NCBI RefSeq assembly: GCF_022539665.2
Contig: NC_081333.1
Location: 3,968,001 to 4,032,000, forward strand
Length of the DNA: 64,000 bases
Source of the DNA: Daphnia carinata
Taxonomy: Eukaryota > Arthropoda > Branchiopoda > Diplostraca > Daphniidae
Direction: 5' to 3'
The stretch's first letter is position 1, and every line of letters begins with the position of its first letter. The translations under genes were made by a program, and so were the position numbers. Shown here piece after piece: positions 1-12,521 of the stretch. The notes under the pieces were generated by a model. It was given only the letters and a program-made list of their open reading frames with translations, had not been told where the DNA came from and ran no database searches.

Positions 1-780
1 AAGGGATTTTGGAATCTTGCTATGTAAACTTATTACATAGCACTTGGACAACTCATTCTTACTTTTAGGATTTTTTTTCGTGTCTTGCTTTGTCGGTCAT
101 CCTTCCCATCAACCATCTACTGTGTGACATCGCAATGTCGTTACCTCTAGATTTGTTTATCCATAGCGAAATATTGCGACATTGTTTTCTCATTCTGCAA
201 GGTTGATTTACAGCAATACACAATATGAAATCGAGGATAAATAAGGGAAGGGAAATATACATACTTGAGTAATTTACAAGGACACAAAAGATACACTACT
301 CCTAGGAATTGATCGAGAAACAAAGTAAATGCCTAGCAGACGAACCATTAACCAGCTCCAAGGCACTGGGAAAAACGTTATTATGCGTCAAAAACGAATC
401 GCTCGGCACTAGGCTCTACTGCACCCGGTAAAAATTATTCGTATCCGTTGCAACATCGACAACGTTAAACACCTGCAACATAACGCGTACCATACTAGAA
501 CATAAAGACTAGACTCACAAATTATACCAGCTCAGCTGGTTATGTGCTTCTGGCTTTCTGTTGCGTGTTGTCTGCTATTTCCAACTTCTGCGCGCTCTGT
601 CTCTTTATCATGGGGTAACATTGAAATTAGGCAACGCTGCAGATCCAGTTTGATTTGTCAGTTTCAAAATAAGTTTACCTGTCAAGTGTGAAACTCGATT
701 GGTCTCGTTTGTGATTAAAACACCGATTCCGACAAACCGAACCGATAAACCGCGTAAAGGAATTAATTTTCTTTATTCAG
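1..780. other. 5' flank of the HAUS6 gene
   Basis: No convincing coding exon is visible on either strand. The stretch ends in a pyrimidine-rich acceptor (ctttattcag, 771-780) three bases before the HAUS6 start codon, so at least the last part is probably a 5' UTR intron and the promoter lies further left. A 15-bp perfect palindrome (ACCAGCT-C-AGCTGGT) sits at 526-540. Nothing else stands out. Confidence 0.5.
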
Positions 781-783
781 ATT

Positions 784-3613
784 ATGGCTTCCAACATTTC
801 TGCAGCCAGCTGTGAAGCGAGTACACCTGTAGAAAATGAAGTTGCTATCGAGCTGGACTATTTCAATACGCTTTTCGTATATCTCAGACTCTTGAAGTTT
901 GACAACAAATCCATGTCGGAAAAACATAAAATAAAGTTTGATAAAGACCTTTTCAGAGTTCCCAATCAAAAGGCTTTCCAACTTGTTATACACTTCCTGT
1001 TCAATAAACTTGATGGGTCACGATCAAAGGAAGTTTTTCGTGATGTTTGGCCTATCACTGACAAAAAACAAGAGGCAGAGTTCCGAAAGCAAGTTAGGCT
1101 TTGGTTAGCTGAAGTGCAAGAGGTACCAGTCTCAATTGGTTTGATTTTTTTGTTTGAAAACTAATTGCAAACTGTTACAGAATAATAAAGAGGCTTTCCA
1201 ATTTGATGGCCGCCACATCAATCCCTCAATGTTTCTGTCCCCAGGAGGAGAAAAGTTTGCTCAGCTAATGTGTGCTTTGGCTTCACACATCCTTGACAAA
1301 ATACCAGTGCGAAACTCACCACTGGAACCACCACCTGTTTTCAATTCAAATCCGTTAATCACAAATCTAAAACTTTTAGTACTCAAGGGACATCTCCATT
1401 CTGAATTTGAAGCACATGTAAGGATAACAAATAATTTCCGAGAAGAATATCAACACTACAAACAGCTAGCAAGGTATTTTGCTTTTGTGCATGTATGTAT
1501 CAAAGCTATTTATGTTACCACTTTGTTGTTATAGAGAATTACAAGCAGAATACAGAGAATTGTGTGAAGAAGAAGTGAGAGCTAAGAAGGAGCTGTGTTT
1601 AATAGCTGAAAGCTCTGGTCTACCAGAACTCAAAAGAAAAGCTCTCATCGATCTTGATAATAACGAAATCTGCTTAGGTATCAGTTCATCCATGGCATTT
1701 TATGAGGAAAAGTAACAACTACAAAATGATTGCTATCGCAGAATTGGCCACCGAGATTGAAAAGGAAAACGAAAACCTAAACACGCTCATGAAAGGATTG
1801 TTAATTTACGAGGAATCCTTCAAGAAATCGTGGAACATTATCAAGGATGTTATTGAAATGACTAAAGGACGGCAAGCGAGTATAAATGGAAGAAAATTAA
1901 TCAGTTCCTTCCCTACCGATTTCATCGAACAATACCAAACTATACATAGCGTAATTCCTCCATTCCCTGATTTTAGTTTATATTATGTAACGTTATTATT
2001 TTATGGTTACCTTAGGGAAGTCGCTTAGAGCTTCAAAAGAAAGGCGGGTATTATGACTTGGTGCCGTTGCTGAACTTGGTTTTGTTTTCCGTTACAACAG
2101 CAAAGGAGATTACCGAAAAATTTAGCTTTCCATCGCTTGAAGGTGCCTTTTCTATTTCTGTGTTATTTTTTTTTTTAGATCGTACGTTGACACTTCTCTC
2201 GTTTAGACGAACTGATGAAACTGTCTCGTCTCCAATTGTCAGCTGAATCACGAACCGAAGTTGCTAGTCAGTTGCATGCACGTTGGAGTCAGATTGTAAG
2301 GCGATGTTCTTTCTACAGCCATCTCGCCTTACATTATAAACTTTTTTATTTTTGCTTTTGCTTAGTTTAACGAGCAGACGGAAGCGATCGACAAGATGCT
2401 AACGTCGAAATTTCAGGGCAACGTGCCCATGGCCCTTCAGTCTGTGACGCCCTTCCGAAGCGTACTCGTTCCCGATAAGAATAGCGCCGAGGCCACTACG
2501 CCGGCCGTTCTACGAGCAGCGTTAGGAATGACGCCTGTCGAAATGGGCGCCAAAGCGAAAATGCGACTCAATCAGCTGAATTCCGGCAGACCTAGTCTAG
2601 ATCTACTAAATCGACGTCCAGCCCGAGGTGACAAAGCCTATTTGGCAATCAACCTCATTATTCGTTTTCTTCTTAATGCTTATTAAAAAAAAATCGTTAG
2701 ATGGTAGAAGGCGACAAAGCGGCCAGAACAGCAATGGCTCTGTGGGTCGGCCAATTTTTGAAATGCCCGAATTACGAATGCTTGATAAGCGTCGCAGTCA
2801 AGAAGTTCGTATTCAGTTATAAGATGACCACCGGGTAGCCTTTTAACGCATCTCTGCTTTTCTTTCCTTTCAGATGAGCAGTTCTGGACTGGAGCTGTGT
2901 CGAAAACGATCACTGACGCCAGAGCCGAGCAGGAACTCTTCACTGAATAGGACACCAATAGGAAACTTTTTCTTGCCTGCGCACGCGAGAATGAACCGGC
3001 CTAGTAGCTTGGCTGCTAGCCCAGTCGTGGCACTTGTGGCTGGATCCCACTCGCAGAGGCAGCAAACAGAAAGACGTTCTTTGCCTCAGGTGGCTCAGCA
3101 GTTGGAAGCAGCTGCTTTATCGACACCTCAGACGACCCACGGAGGCAGTGTTTGGGACCAGGCCGCGGAAAACATCGTTTTTGATTTGGTTCGTTTTGAT
3201 AGCCCTGCCGCACCCGCACATGGCTTCATTGATCCCAACAGCTCTTTCGGTAAACTAGGCACTGAAATCATTATAATATATCTAAATATAATCAAGCTAA
3301 TAATTACAATTCTATATTTAAAAAAGAACGAAGTGCCTTTGTTAGCCGGAATTTGATTCAGCGCTCACCTGAACAAATGGATGGGGAAGGCAGAGTTGAC
3401 AGTAATCTGGATTTGTTGAAAGTGTTGGAAACCAAGTTCATATCGCCGCGTCGCAGTTCGTTGTTAAGCCGACCTGGGTCCCGCAACAGCTCGCCTCTTC
3501 CACAAGACTGGATGGATGCTGGTGGGTTGGTCTTGGACTACGAGAAGGGTTTGCTGGACGCCAGTAGTGCTTCTCTAATCGATGACCTCTTAGATTACTC
3601 CCAAGGTCTCTAG
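784..3613 (+). CDS. HAUS6: HAUS augmin-like complex subunit 6 (dgt6)
   Basis: Augmin recruits gamma-tubulin to existing spindle microtubules, and subunit 6 is its large gamma-tubulin-contacting part. Exons chosen by frame and GT-AG: 784-1122, 1181-1473, 1535-1677, 1742-1950, 2016-2142, 2207-2295, 2366-2627, 2701-2804, 2874-3249, 3327-3613. Together they give 742 aa, between the fly and human lengths. The N-terminal domain (about residues 25-230) shows the family signatures: a FRDVWPITDKKQEAEFRK stretch at the end of exon 1 and FLSPGGEKFAQLM in exon 2. Residues 230-430 are helical and charged (likely coiled coil), and the last 300 are Ser/Pro/Arg-rich and disordered. The final exon needs an acceptor with an A-rich rather than pyrimidine tract (3312-3326), so that junction is the least certain. 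The family call rests on the N-terminal motifs as I recall them. Confidence 0.88.
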
Positions 3614-4511
3614 TGAACAAACTGCGAATTTGGGCTTGTGTATTGTTGTAATAGCTTCCCTTTTTCTCTTCTCGATCCATTGTTTCAGACTCGTTTGAGA
3701 GTCTAATAGATGGACACATATAATAATAAAAAATATGAACAATCGGCAACATTAAATCACGTACACGCACTCAATTTGTAACAACGACCAAAAGAAAGAG
3801 TGACTTGTATCAGCAAACAGAAGACGGATATTTGCTGGATGAAAGAAAAAGCGTTAAGGAGTACGGCACACATATGCTGTGTAGCCCACAGACATCAAGA
3901 CGATGTGCGTTTGAGGCAGCTCACATGAGTTTTGAGCAGATAAATATGCAAAGTTCGTTTGTTTGTTTGTTTGTTTTTTTTTTCAAAAATTATCAACCAG
4001 ATATCAAAAAACAACAAAACTAGCGAATGAGGTACAACAATTCAATGGTTGTTTTTCCCTTTTTTGTCGTTGTTTTCAGTAAACAATAAAAAACGATTGG
4101 AATCCTTTTTTTCTTCTTATCGTTTTTAAAGTCATAAAATATATGCACTGTATAAATATTTTTCACAAATTTGACACAGATATAAACGGAGCGTCGTTGA
4201 CCAGTCTGTTTTCGGCATTTGTGTTATTCACAAAGTTTTTCGGCAGTTGTAAAGTTCTTTTGTCACAGGTCATATATACATTAGCTAAACATTTTTTATA
4301 CATTGTTGATAAGTACAAACAGCACGCTAAAAAAATAAAACGTCAGATAACGAATGCAAGAGATATTAAAAGCGACTTGCCTTTTTTGTTGCAAATTCAC
4401 TGGTCTGTTTCTGTCGAGTATTTGCCCTTCTTGTGGACAATTCTCCGACAAAACACTGGTTTGCACGAGGTAGACTGCAAGACGGGAGCAGACGACAGCG
4501 GAGAAAGTTCG
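3614..4511. other. Convergent 3' UTR region of HAUS6 and insulin receptor A
   Basis: The + strand HAUS6 and the - strand receptor A end tail to tail here. AATAAA signals on the + strand lie at 3725-3730 and 4085-4090. The block 4140-4250 resembles 15290-15410 and 20220-20330, so it is the conserved 3' UTR/3' flank of the receptor units. No independent gene is seen. Confidence 0.6.
3725..3730 (+). terminator. Poly(A) signal of HAUS6
   Basis: AATAAA about 110 bp after the HAUS6 stop codon, followed by an A/T-rich stretch. A second AATAAA at 4085-4090 could serve a longer 3' UTR. Confidence 0.45.
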
Positions 4512-7500
4512 TCAACATTCTGTGTCAACGTTGTTATGACGACGTTGTTTTAAGATGCCCATGACGTATCCGTTGGAGGCACTACCGTTGCTCACGTAAC
4601 TTCCTTTGCTATCTTCACTTGCCACAGAAGTACTGCCTTGGGATTTCTCACTTTTGCTGCCATTGGCAGTCACAGGATTGTTCATCAAAACATACGCTTT
4701 CTTGTCTTTTGGAAACAGCACTGGAACGTTGTCTTCGTAGCTCACGTCATCGTCTCTCATGCTCTCATCAGCGTTGCCACTTCTAATTCCAAATCGCACG
4801 TTGGAAGCTTCCATTTTCTCACAGTCACTGCCTCTTTGCTGCACATCATCAATTTGCACAACCTGATCCCTACCGTATCGATGATTTCGCGATATCGATT
4901 TATTCACTAGAAAATCGCCACTGTCGTTTGCTGATTGATGTAGCGGCGTTGACGGGTCGTTGAGAAGCTGAGTTTCTTGCTCATAGTGAGCCTTTATGGC
5001 CGCCCGCGCCTTGATGCCAGCGTCTGAATGATAAAAGGAGACACTGGCAAACTGCGATGGCACCTGTTAAAACCAATCGATGAATAAGATTTTACAACTG
5101 TCCTATATTTACATCACGTTACTTCGGGCACGAAGTTTTCGATGAGTTCCATGAAAGTGGGTCGTTTTTTGGGTTGGAACTGCCAACAACTTTCCATAAG
5201 AATGTATAGCCTTTCTGGACAGCCTTCTGGTCGTTCCATAACACCACCTTCGACAACGTACTTGACCACCTGCTCGTTGGTCAAGCCCTGATAAGGCTGC
5301 GATGCAAGGGTAGCCATTTCCCACAAGACAACACCGTAACTCCAGACGTCACTTGATGAAGTGTAGACGCTATCACGTAGTGACTCGGGGGCCATCCATC
5401 GAACAGGTAACCAACCCTGTGCGTCTCCTCTCCGGTAATAATCTGTTTCGTACACGTCCCGTGTAAGTCCGAAGTCGCCAATCTTAACGGTCAAATCACC
5501 AGCCACCATGCAATTTCGGGCAGCTAGGTCACGGTGTACATATTTTTTCTCCGATAGATACATCATACCATCGGCTATTTCAGTGGCCATTTTCAATATA
5601 CACTAAATAAAGTGATAAGGTTTATAGTTTTTATAGCGAAAGCTAAAGAACCGCTTTTACGTTATACTTTGAGTGTAGGCGGTTGGCGGCCCTCAATGAC
5701 GTTTTCTTCCCAGTCGGGGCGGTGAGAGCGCAAATAAGATTTTAAATCTCCATTAGCCATTAATTCCATGATAACTAACGTCGGCTGAGCTTTCGAAACG
5801 ACTCCCAATAGTTTAAGTACGTGATTGGCATTGAATTCCCTACAAAACGAAGAAATTGATTCAATTATTCGAATTAGATGAATGTTTTTCTTACTTCATG
5901 ACAGATGCTTCATTGAGAAATTGTATTTTTTCCTTATGTGTGGCTTTCTCGTTAACTGTTTTGATAGCACACTTGATATCTGGTCCGTTGGGAATCGCAT
6001 TACGTAACAATCCTTCATAGACCATACCAAATGACCCACGACCGAGTGCACGAATGATGACAACATTTTCACGTTCAACTTCCCACTCGTCGGGAACATA
6101 TTCTGAAGGGATAAAATCAGTCAGTAACTAAAAATTGCAATAGAAAGAAGTTATCTTGAAATTACGGTGATAATCCGGATTGATAGATATAATGCCATGC
6201 TCATCCTTGTTCTTTTTGTTCTTCAAAAAGAAGTACGCAATACAAGCAACCAAAAACATGACGACAAACAGAACGAGCACAAATATAATGGTAATCGTGC
6301 TGGTATTCAGTCCGCTTAAGGGTTCCTAGGGAAAGGAAAAATTTTTTGCGCATAAGATTTTCCTTGAAAAAAATTTTAAAAAATGTTACCTCGACGAGAA
6401 AACAAACATCCTTTGTGGATGGGCCAGGTCCAGCTAAAGAAAAAGCACGGACTTGAACGCAGTAGTTTCCAGGTATTAGATCTCCCAACATCCGAGTTCT
6501 GTTGCTTTCTATAAAGTCCTTTCGACGAACGCATTCTTTAACGATTTTGCCCTGTAACAAATATTTGGGGCAACGTTATAACACTGGAAAAAATGAAAGG
6601 AAAACACAAGGCATAATCTTACGTTGTCTGATCGTCTGTACTCGAGTAGATATTTAGTTATCAGACCATTGGGATCTTCTGGTTCGTTCCAGCCAATTTT
6701 AATCGACTGAGAAGTGTCGTTCGAATCATATCTCACTATACCGCCAACGATATCATCGGCATAATCTGCAAACGACAAACCGATGAAAAAACCAAAATTT
6801 CCATTTTTCCAAATAAAAACAAATATACCACTCTGCTTGGTGCGCGCCGACGTCACAGCAGTCTTACTACAAAGAGAAATATTTCCGATGGGATCGTGAC
6901 AGGCCTCCACTTCAATGGTATACTCTGCATAATGACGTAACCCTACCACCGTATAGCTGGTTCCCGTGACTTCTTGATAAAAAGTGATTAACCGATTATT
7001 GTGGTAGGTGTTCGTGCGATTTTTGGCTGTCATAGTCGCTTGGTTGTGTGATGAATTAATCATTGGGTTTTCTTCCGGGAATTCTATGGCATCGTGATCG
7101 CTCAATTCCATTTGTCTTTTGTTCCTTCCGAAGATACTACGTACAAAAGCTAGTTACTTTCATGTAAATAAAAAGGCGTTAAAACGATAACTTACTGAGT
7201 GTTCTTTACATAAATCTTATCATGTAGAAAATTTTCAAATTCAATTTTAAATTGTTGTTCCTTTTCCTTCTTCTCCAGGGTAATTTTGTCATTCGACCCA
7301 GTACACTCGCAACACTTCCCTTGTTGAGCACTACCACCATTAATACCATCTGTTCCAGCGTTATTTCCGCTAGTAGCGATGCCAAGAAAACTGGGACTGG
7401 CGAAAATAGAAGTCCCTTTATCGGATGAATTGTCTTCAATGGTCTTTTTTGCCTCAGTCACCACCAACGAACTTACATCTAAAATAAGACAAGAATTACA

Positions 7501-10500
7501 CTACATCCTTCAATAAAAGATATGTACACCACATTTTGAGTAATGAATATTTAGTCAAAATTTTTATGTGTGAACAAATAATTTAGTAATTGGCAACATT
7601 AAAGTCTTACGTTCGGCGCAAGGATCGTGCTTGTCAACGTAATCTTGGTCGTCTTTTCGCCAACTCCCATAGATTGTATAGAATGACACTATTCCATTAG
7701 GATTAATGGGTGGTTTCCATTCGATGATAAGTTCGGAACTGGAATTAGCATAAGCCCTCAAATCTTCAGGCTGGTCTGGTTCTATTAATTAAACAAAAGA
7801 ATACAACAATGAAAAATGTAGAGAAATAATACTAATCCTTCAATCAGCCCATGTCTTACCATCTGGACTTGTTCTCTCATACAAAATGGGACTACGGGCG
7901 CCTATGCGTTGGCCCATCTGTTGCAGCGCTACTGTGTAGGTCTGGACGTATATCGCATACTGAGTGTACGGTCGAAGATTTGTCATAAGGTGAATTTGCT
8001 GTTCGTTTGAATCCCCATCAATGTTAGCGGCAACGTTGTTAACTCTCCACCTGAAAAGCACAGTTTGAATTGCCAATCTTAGATGAAAATAAGTCTTAAA
8101 AAATGTACCCATCACCACCACAAGCGTCGCGGCCATCATAGTAAGACAAGTTTGCATGCGGGGCCTCTATGTAGGAAACAATGTAGCCCAGCAGCTGGCG
8201 TTTGTCGTCCAACATCGCTCTAAAATTATCCCAGCTTAGCAGCATTGATACGGATGATTTGTTAAGGATGGTGACATTGAGAACTTGTTCGTTGCACGTC
8301 GCTTTATCGCCATTAGACCACGGTGAGATGTCCAACTCTGAATGCTTAAAGGTCTCAGCGCCTGGAGGACTACTTGAGTTGACGAGTTCCACGATTAAAT
8401 TCAGACACAGCTTGGGGTTAAAATGGAACAACATTTTCTTATAAATTGTCAAATTCTGTGTCTTCGGCCAAAGCTGTTGCAAATTTTGATTATCCTGGAC
8501 GGTCAATGCGTATCTGTGAGCGCAAAAAGGACATAACGATAACAAAAATAGCTCATGCATAGAGGAATGAACTAATATTACTCATCGTCAAAATTTTTAC
8601 TCCCACTGGAATGTATCGCATTCAGTTTCCCCGTAATGGTTTTCAAGCTCTTGAAAAAACTCAACGACAGGATGGGAAAGGAGCGCGTGATTTTGAGGAC
8701 ACCTCGGATTACTTCGATGCTGCCAAGACTCCTCTCCAGTTCCTGGATGATATTGTCACCACCTTTTATTTGCATTTCCAAATCGCCATCGATTGTTGTG
8801 CATCCGCGTAATCTTTGAACCGTTTCGATGTTACTCACAAATAACCCTTGGCAAATCTTAGGGCAAGGACCTAACAACACGGCACGAATTCACTTAAATG
8901 CATCTTTAAATTTTTAACAAACAAATGGCAGATACCTTGGCAAGGGACGCACGTAAAATACGACAGAGTTTTATTGAAGTCATTCTTCTCTTCCTGAAAA
9001 CCAGGAGGACATTCCTGCAACGAAAATTTCCATTGATGTTTAATTCATTCATTTAACCTAAAAAAATTGCTAAAGAAGAAAATCTTTGTTTCATACCAAA
9101 ATGCATTCTTCCGTTTTATTAAACACTTTCCATTTCCGTTTGACGTACGGATATTCTTGAACAGATTGACGAGGATGTAGCATTGTAATGCACTCAATGT
9201 CCGTGACGCAGCGTCGTTTCATAAACTACACAACGAAATAGAAAACAAACATTATAAAAAATAATAGAATTTTAATACGAGAAGGACGATCCAATTTCGA
9301 CCAAAGACTAGGCACTACGTACAGGAAAGAACAGCTCGTGTACATGATAGTTTCGATAGATGTAATTTAATAGGAACAGTAAGATATTGAGATAAGTAAG
9401 ATATGAAGAATAGTAGCCAATGAGCGCAGATCGATTAAGTGCACGTGTCCCGCATTTCAAACTTGAAAATGGTCATTGCACGAGCCCAAAAGGAAGTTTT
9501 CTTGGAAAGAGAAGAGTGCAGTCTTACCAGATAATGGCCCGGAGGACAAACAGATCGGCATTCGTCGTTGTGGATGACGTGTTTGCAAACATCGCAATGG
9601 TTGCTCTGGTTGCCACTGCATCCACCGGCGCACTCTTCGTGACAGCAACGTATTTCAGATGGACGCCCAAGTTCTTTCGGAATCATGCTGCATGCCCCAT
9701 TGCCGCCTTGACCACATTGGTCGCATACTGCAGACAAATCAATGGTGTTCAATAGATTTTTGTCTTTCGTTTAAAAGTCAAAACATTAAGGGGGGTGAGG
9801 GAAGCCATTGAAAACAAGATGTCGCCATATTCCGATAAAATGGAGTCATCTGATGCCAACTTGTTAGCCACCAACCATTTATGGGCACGACGGCGACCGA
9901 TCGAAGTGACTACGATTTATAGTTTTAAACTACTGAATATCTCGTCGTTTACACAACAAATCTAATTCTAAAGTTAAAAACAACAGATTATAATTTATAA
10001 GTTATTGCTATTCATTGGCGTTTTAATGATTCCCCCAGTTTAAAGGGCACGATTCCCCAGACAAGCAACGGCATTAGAAACATATATTTGGGTTACCAAC
10101 TTATCGATCGAAGTTGGTGTCTCCGAAAAATTGAGACCTTCGTCTCCGGATGTCGCCTCTGTCGCGCCCTTCTTTTTGTTGTTGTTTTCGTGTTATTGTT
10201 TTGACAATATATATGTACAGTATATATATACATATATATATATCCTTTTTCTTTATTTCTGTCAATTTTGTTTTGGAGGCATTCCAAAAAAAAAAAACGA
10301 TCGAAGAAGCAGAACAACAACAAGTAAACAACAAGAGGAAGAGGAAATCCAAGTCACGGCCGCTTGCAGTGCCAAGGTTTTTGCCACAACAACTCGATCT
10401 GACAATCTTCTCGACAGCTATTCGTGGCATTCGATTTTCCTACGGTTACCGAGGGGGGAAAAAAACAAGAAACGTTGAGTGCCGTCTGCCACTCTCCCCA

Positions 10501-12436
10501 TTATTTTTTCGTGTTTCTTTGCTTTGCCCTGACATTATGAACCTGTTCATTCCCATTTTTGGCGATGAGATTTACTTACTTATTTAGTTAATAGTTGAAC
10601 TGAGTCATCCATTCATTCAAATGAAAAATCCTTACCTTTTTGACAGTCGTCGTTGTTCCAGCAAAGTCTTCGTCCATCACCACCAGCTGGACAACGATCA
10701 GGGCATTTGGGACATTCACTGGCCTTTTTATTACCCTGAAAACAGAACGAAAACAAATGGGATGAAAAACGAGATGAGACGAATCAGGAACAAGATACAG
10801 TACGAGAACAAAATCTTAGCTAAAGTTTTCTGCCGGCAGGGTTCGATGCCGGCAGAAGTTACCAGAGACCGGAAGAGTCGGAGATATTCGACTTCCGTTC
10901 ACCCAACATCTCCATCTTCCAGTTTCAGTTCAACTATTTACGTTCGAAGATTTCGGATGAAATTGGCCATTAAAAGGGATTTCATTTATCTTAATCCAGT
11001 AGATGGCACTAGACATCCTTAATATCTCACTTACATAAATTCCAATTCAACTCTCGCCAACAAACAAACAAAAAAAAACCGGTTTTCCCAATACTGATGA
11101 CGACCCGAACAAACAAGTAATGTCTCGCATAAACACTTCCAGTTAAGATAAAATATGCAACATTTGCGATCCAAATAATAATAATAACCTGAATGAAATG
11201 ATTGAGGCGGCCAGAATGACCAATCCGGCCCCAGTCGATTGATTCCACGTAGCAAAGATTTGGATTTTTTTCAATCAAGACGGAACCGCGCTGCAATTCC
11301 GTCAACGACTTCAGTCCGATTTCCTGTTTAGTTCAGAATAAACAGCGATTAGAATTGTAACAGTTCATGAAACGTAACACTCAAGAGAAAAGATGAACAG
11401 GCTCACCTGTAATTGCACCAGTTCATATACGACAAAAGAGAAGTCAAAAAGAAGTTGCTGGCCGCGAATGACAGCCAAATTTGGGAAGAGCTGTCCGATA
11501 GAGCGTAGCCCGAAGACGCGATAAAACAGCAAATAGCCCGTGATTTCTCGAAGAGCCGGAAAACTACGATTATTCAAATCAGCGGCAAATTCCATATTCT
11601 CCATCAAAACAACATGAAGAAAGCCTTCCACAACGCGGCAGCCTTCCAATTCCGAAAACTGTTGGGGGCCATTTCGAACTTCTATACTGGGACAAACTGG
11701 AGCAAAACAAGAAAAAAATGGTCAACCAAACATTCTTTTCCGTTCCGTGGGCGTGGACCGCACGTGCTTTGCTTAAATGGCGCTTAGAAAGGACATCTCT
11801 AATCAAAGACATTAGGTTATCTCTCATTTTAGTAATGGCGCCAGTAAAGAACTTCTAAATACAAAAGCAGGTTTAAATTCCTAGACTGACCTAGTGGTCA
11901 AGGATTTTACGAAAATTATCATTCTTTCGACTTTTATAGTTCTTATCGAATTTGTTCTGAAACGGACATTCCTTCCCTAACTGCAAGAATTCAATTGCTC
12001 AAGTCAACACACCTCATTCACAACACCTGTCTTGTATGTGCGCATTTGTTTTTTTCAATTTCAAACTAATAATGAGAGCGGATATGACGATATTTGTTGA
12101 CTTCCTCGTTACAACGATCACGTAACATAATATCAAAGACTTACTCTCCTTCTCTCGTAGAGGCCGATAGACTTCGATGGAAGAGCTGGGAAGAACTCCT
12201 TGAAGCGGGAAGAGCAACGAGGCTTCGAGCCAATCCAAAGTGATCAAGAAAACGACGACAGTAACAAGGAAAGAGCATCCACGTCGTCCAATCCTTAATG
12301 TTGGACGTGTTTTGCGATCCGCTTGACCGAGCAGGCCGCCAATCAAATGATCCGCTTCGTGGGTTATCCCTTCTTCAACGATCATTTTGTCTGTCATTTT
12401 CACTTCTTTGCACTGGCACCTTTTTTCTCCTTTCAT
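4512..12436 (-). CDS. InR: Insulin-like receptor tyrosine kinase, copy A (1582 aa)
   Basis: Receptor for insulin-like peptides at the plasma membrane. Exons, in - strand order: 12436-12145, 11696-11407, 11323-11189, 10735-10636, 9727-9528, 9225-9097, 9014-8936, 8870-8582, 8513-8109, 8050-7860, 7781-7611, 7478-7196, 7136-6829, 6765-6623, 6551-6390, 6325-6166, 6102-5895, 5839-5668, 5602-5123, 5063-4512. Phases agree throughout. Domains: late hydrophobic signal (about 54-70), L1 (98-240), furin-like Cys-rich (240-410), L2 (410-640), fibronectin III (640-1060) with a RNKR processing site (859-862), transmembrane helix (about 1070-1092), juxtamembrane NPDY, kinase (1115-1395) with [18 protein letters not shown] and a DVYETDYY activation loop, then a tail. 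The loop has one extra residue after YY, and the tail carries a YVLM (YxxM) motif at 1523. It is parallel to copy C, which has identical exon boundaries. Confidence 0.95.
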
Positions 12437-12521
12437 TTATTTATTCTTAGTTTTTGCGTGCTTAAATTCAACCGGCATCCATCGTATCCACCGATATCCA
12501 TCGCACCCACCGTCTCCAACC
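12437..12521 (-). other. 5' UTR part of coding exon 1, receptor A
   Basis: On the - strand an acceptor (TTCTTAG, reading into GGTTGGAGACGG) lies at 12523-12522, followed by 85 nt of leader and the ATG at 12436. The same acceptor and leader recur in unit C (28513-28435) and, with decay, in unit B near 17990. Conservation of the acceptor in all copies supports a 5' UTR intron. Confidence 0.6.

Noticed and set aside
526-540. 15-bp palindrome ACCAGCTCAGCTGGT
   Set aside because: Isolated, short and without paralogue or neighbouring motif; it is compatible with chance in 64 kb.
10131-10587. + and - ORFs in receptor A intron 4
   Set aside because: Low complexity, not conserved as protein in the C intron, and inside a well-defined intron.
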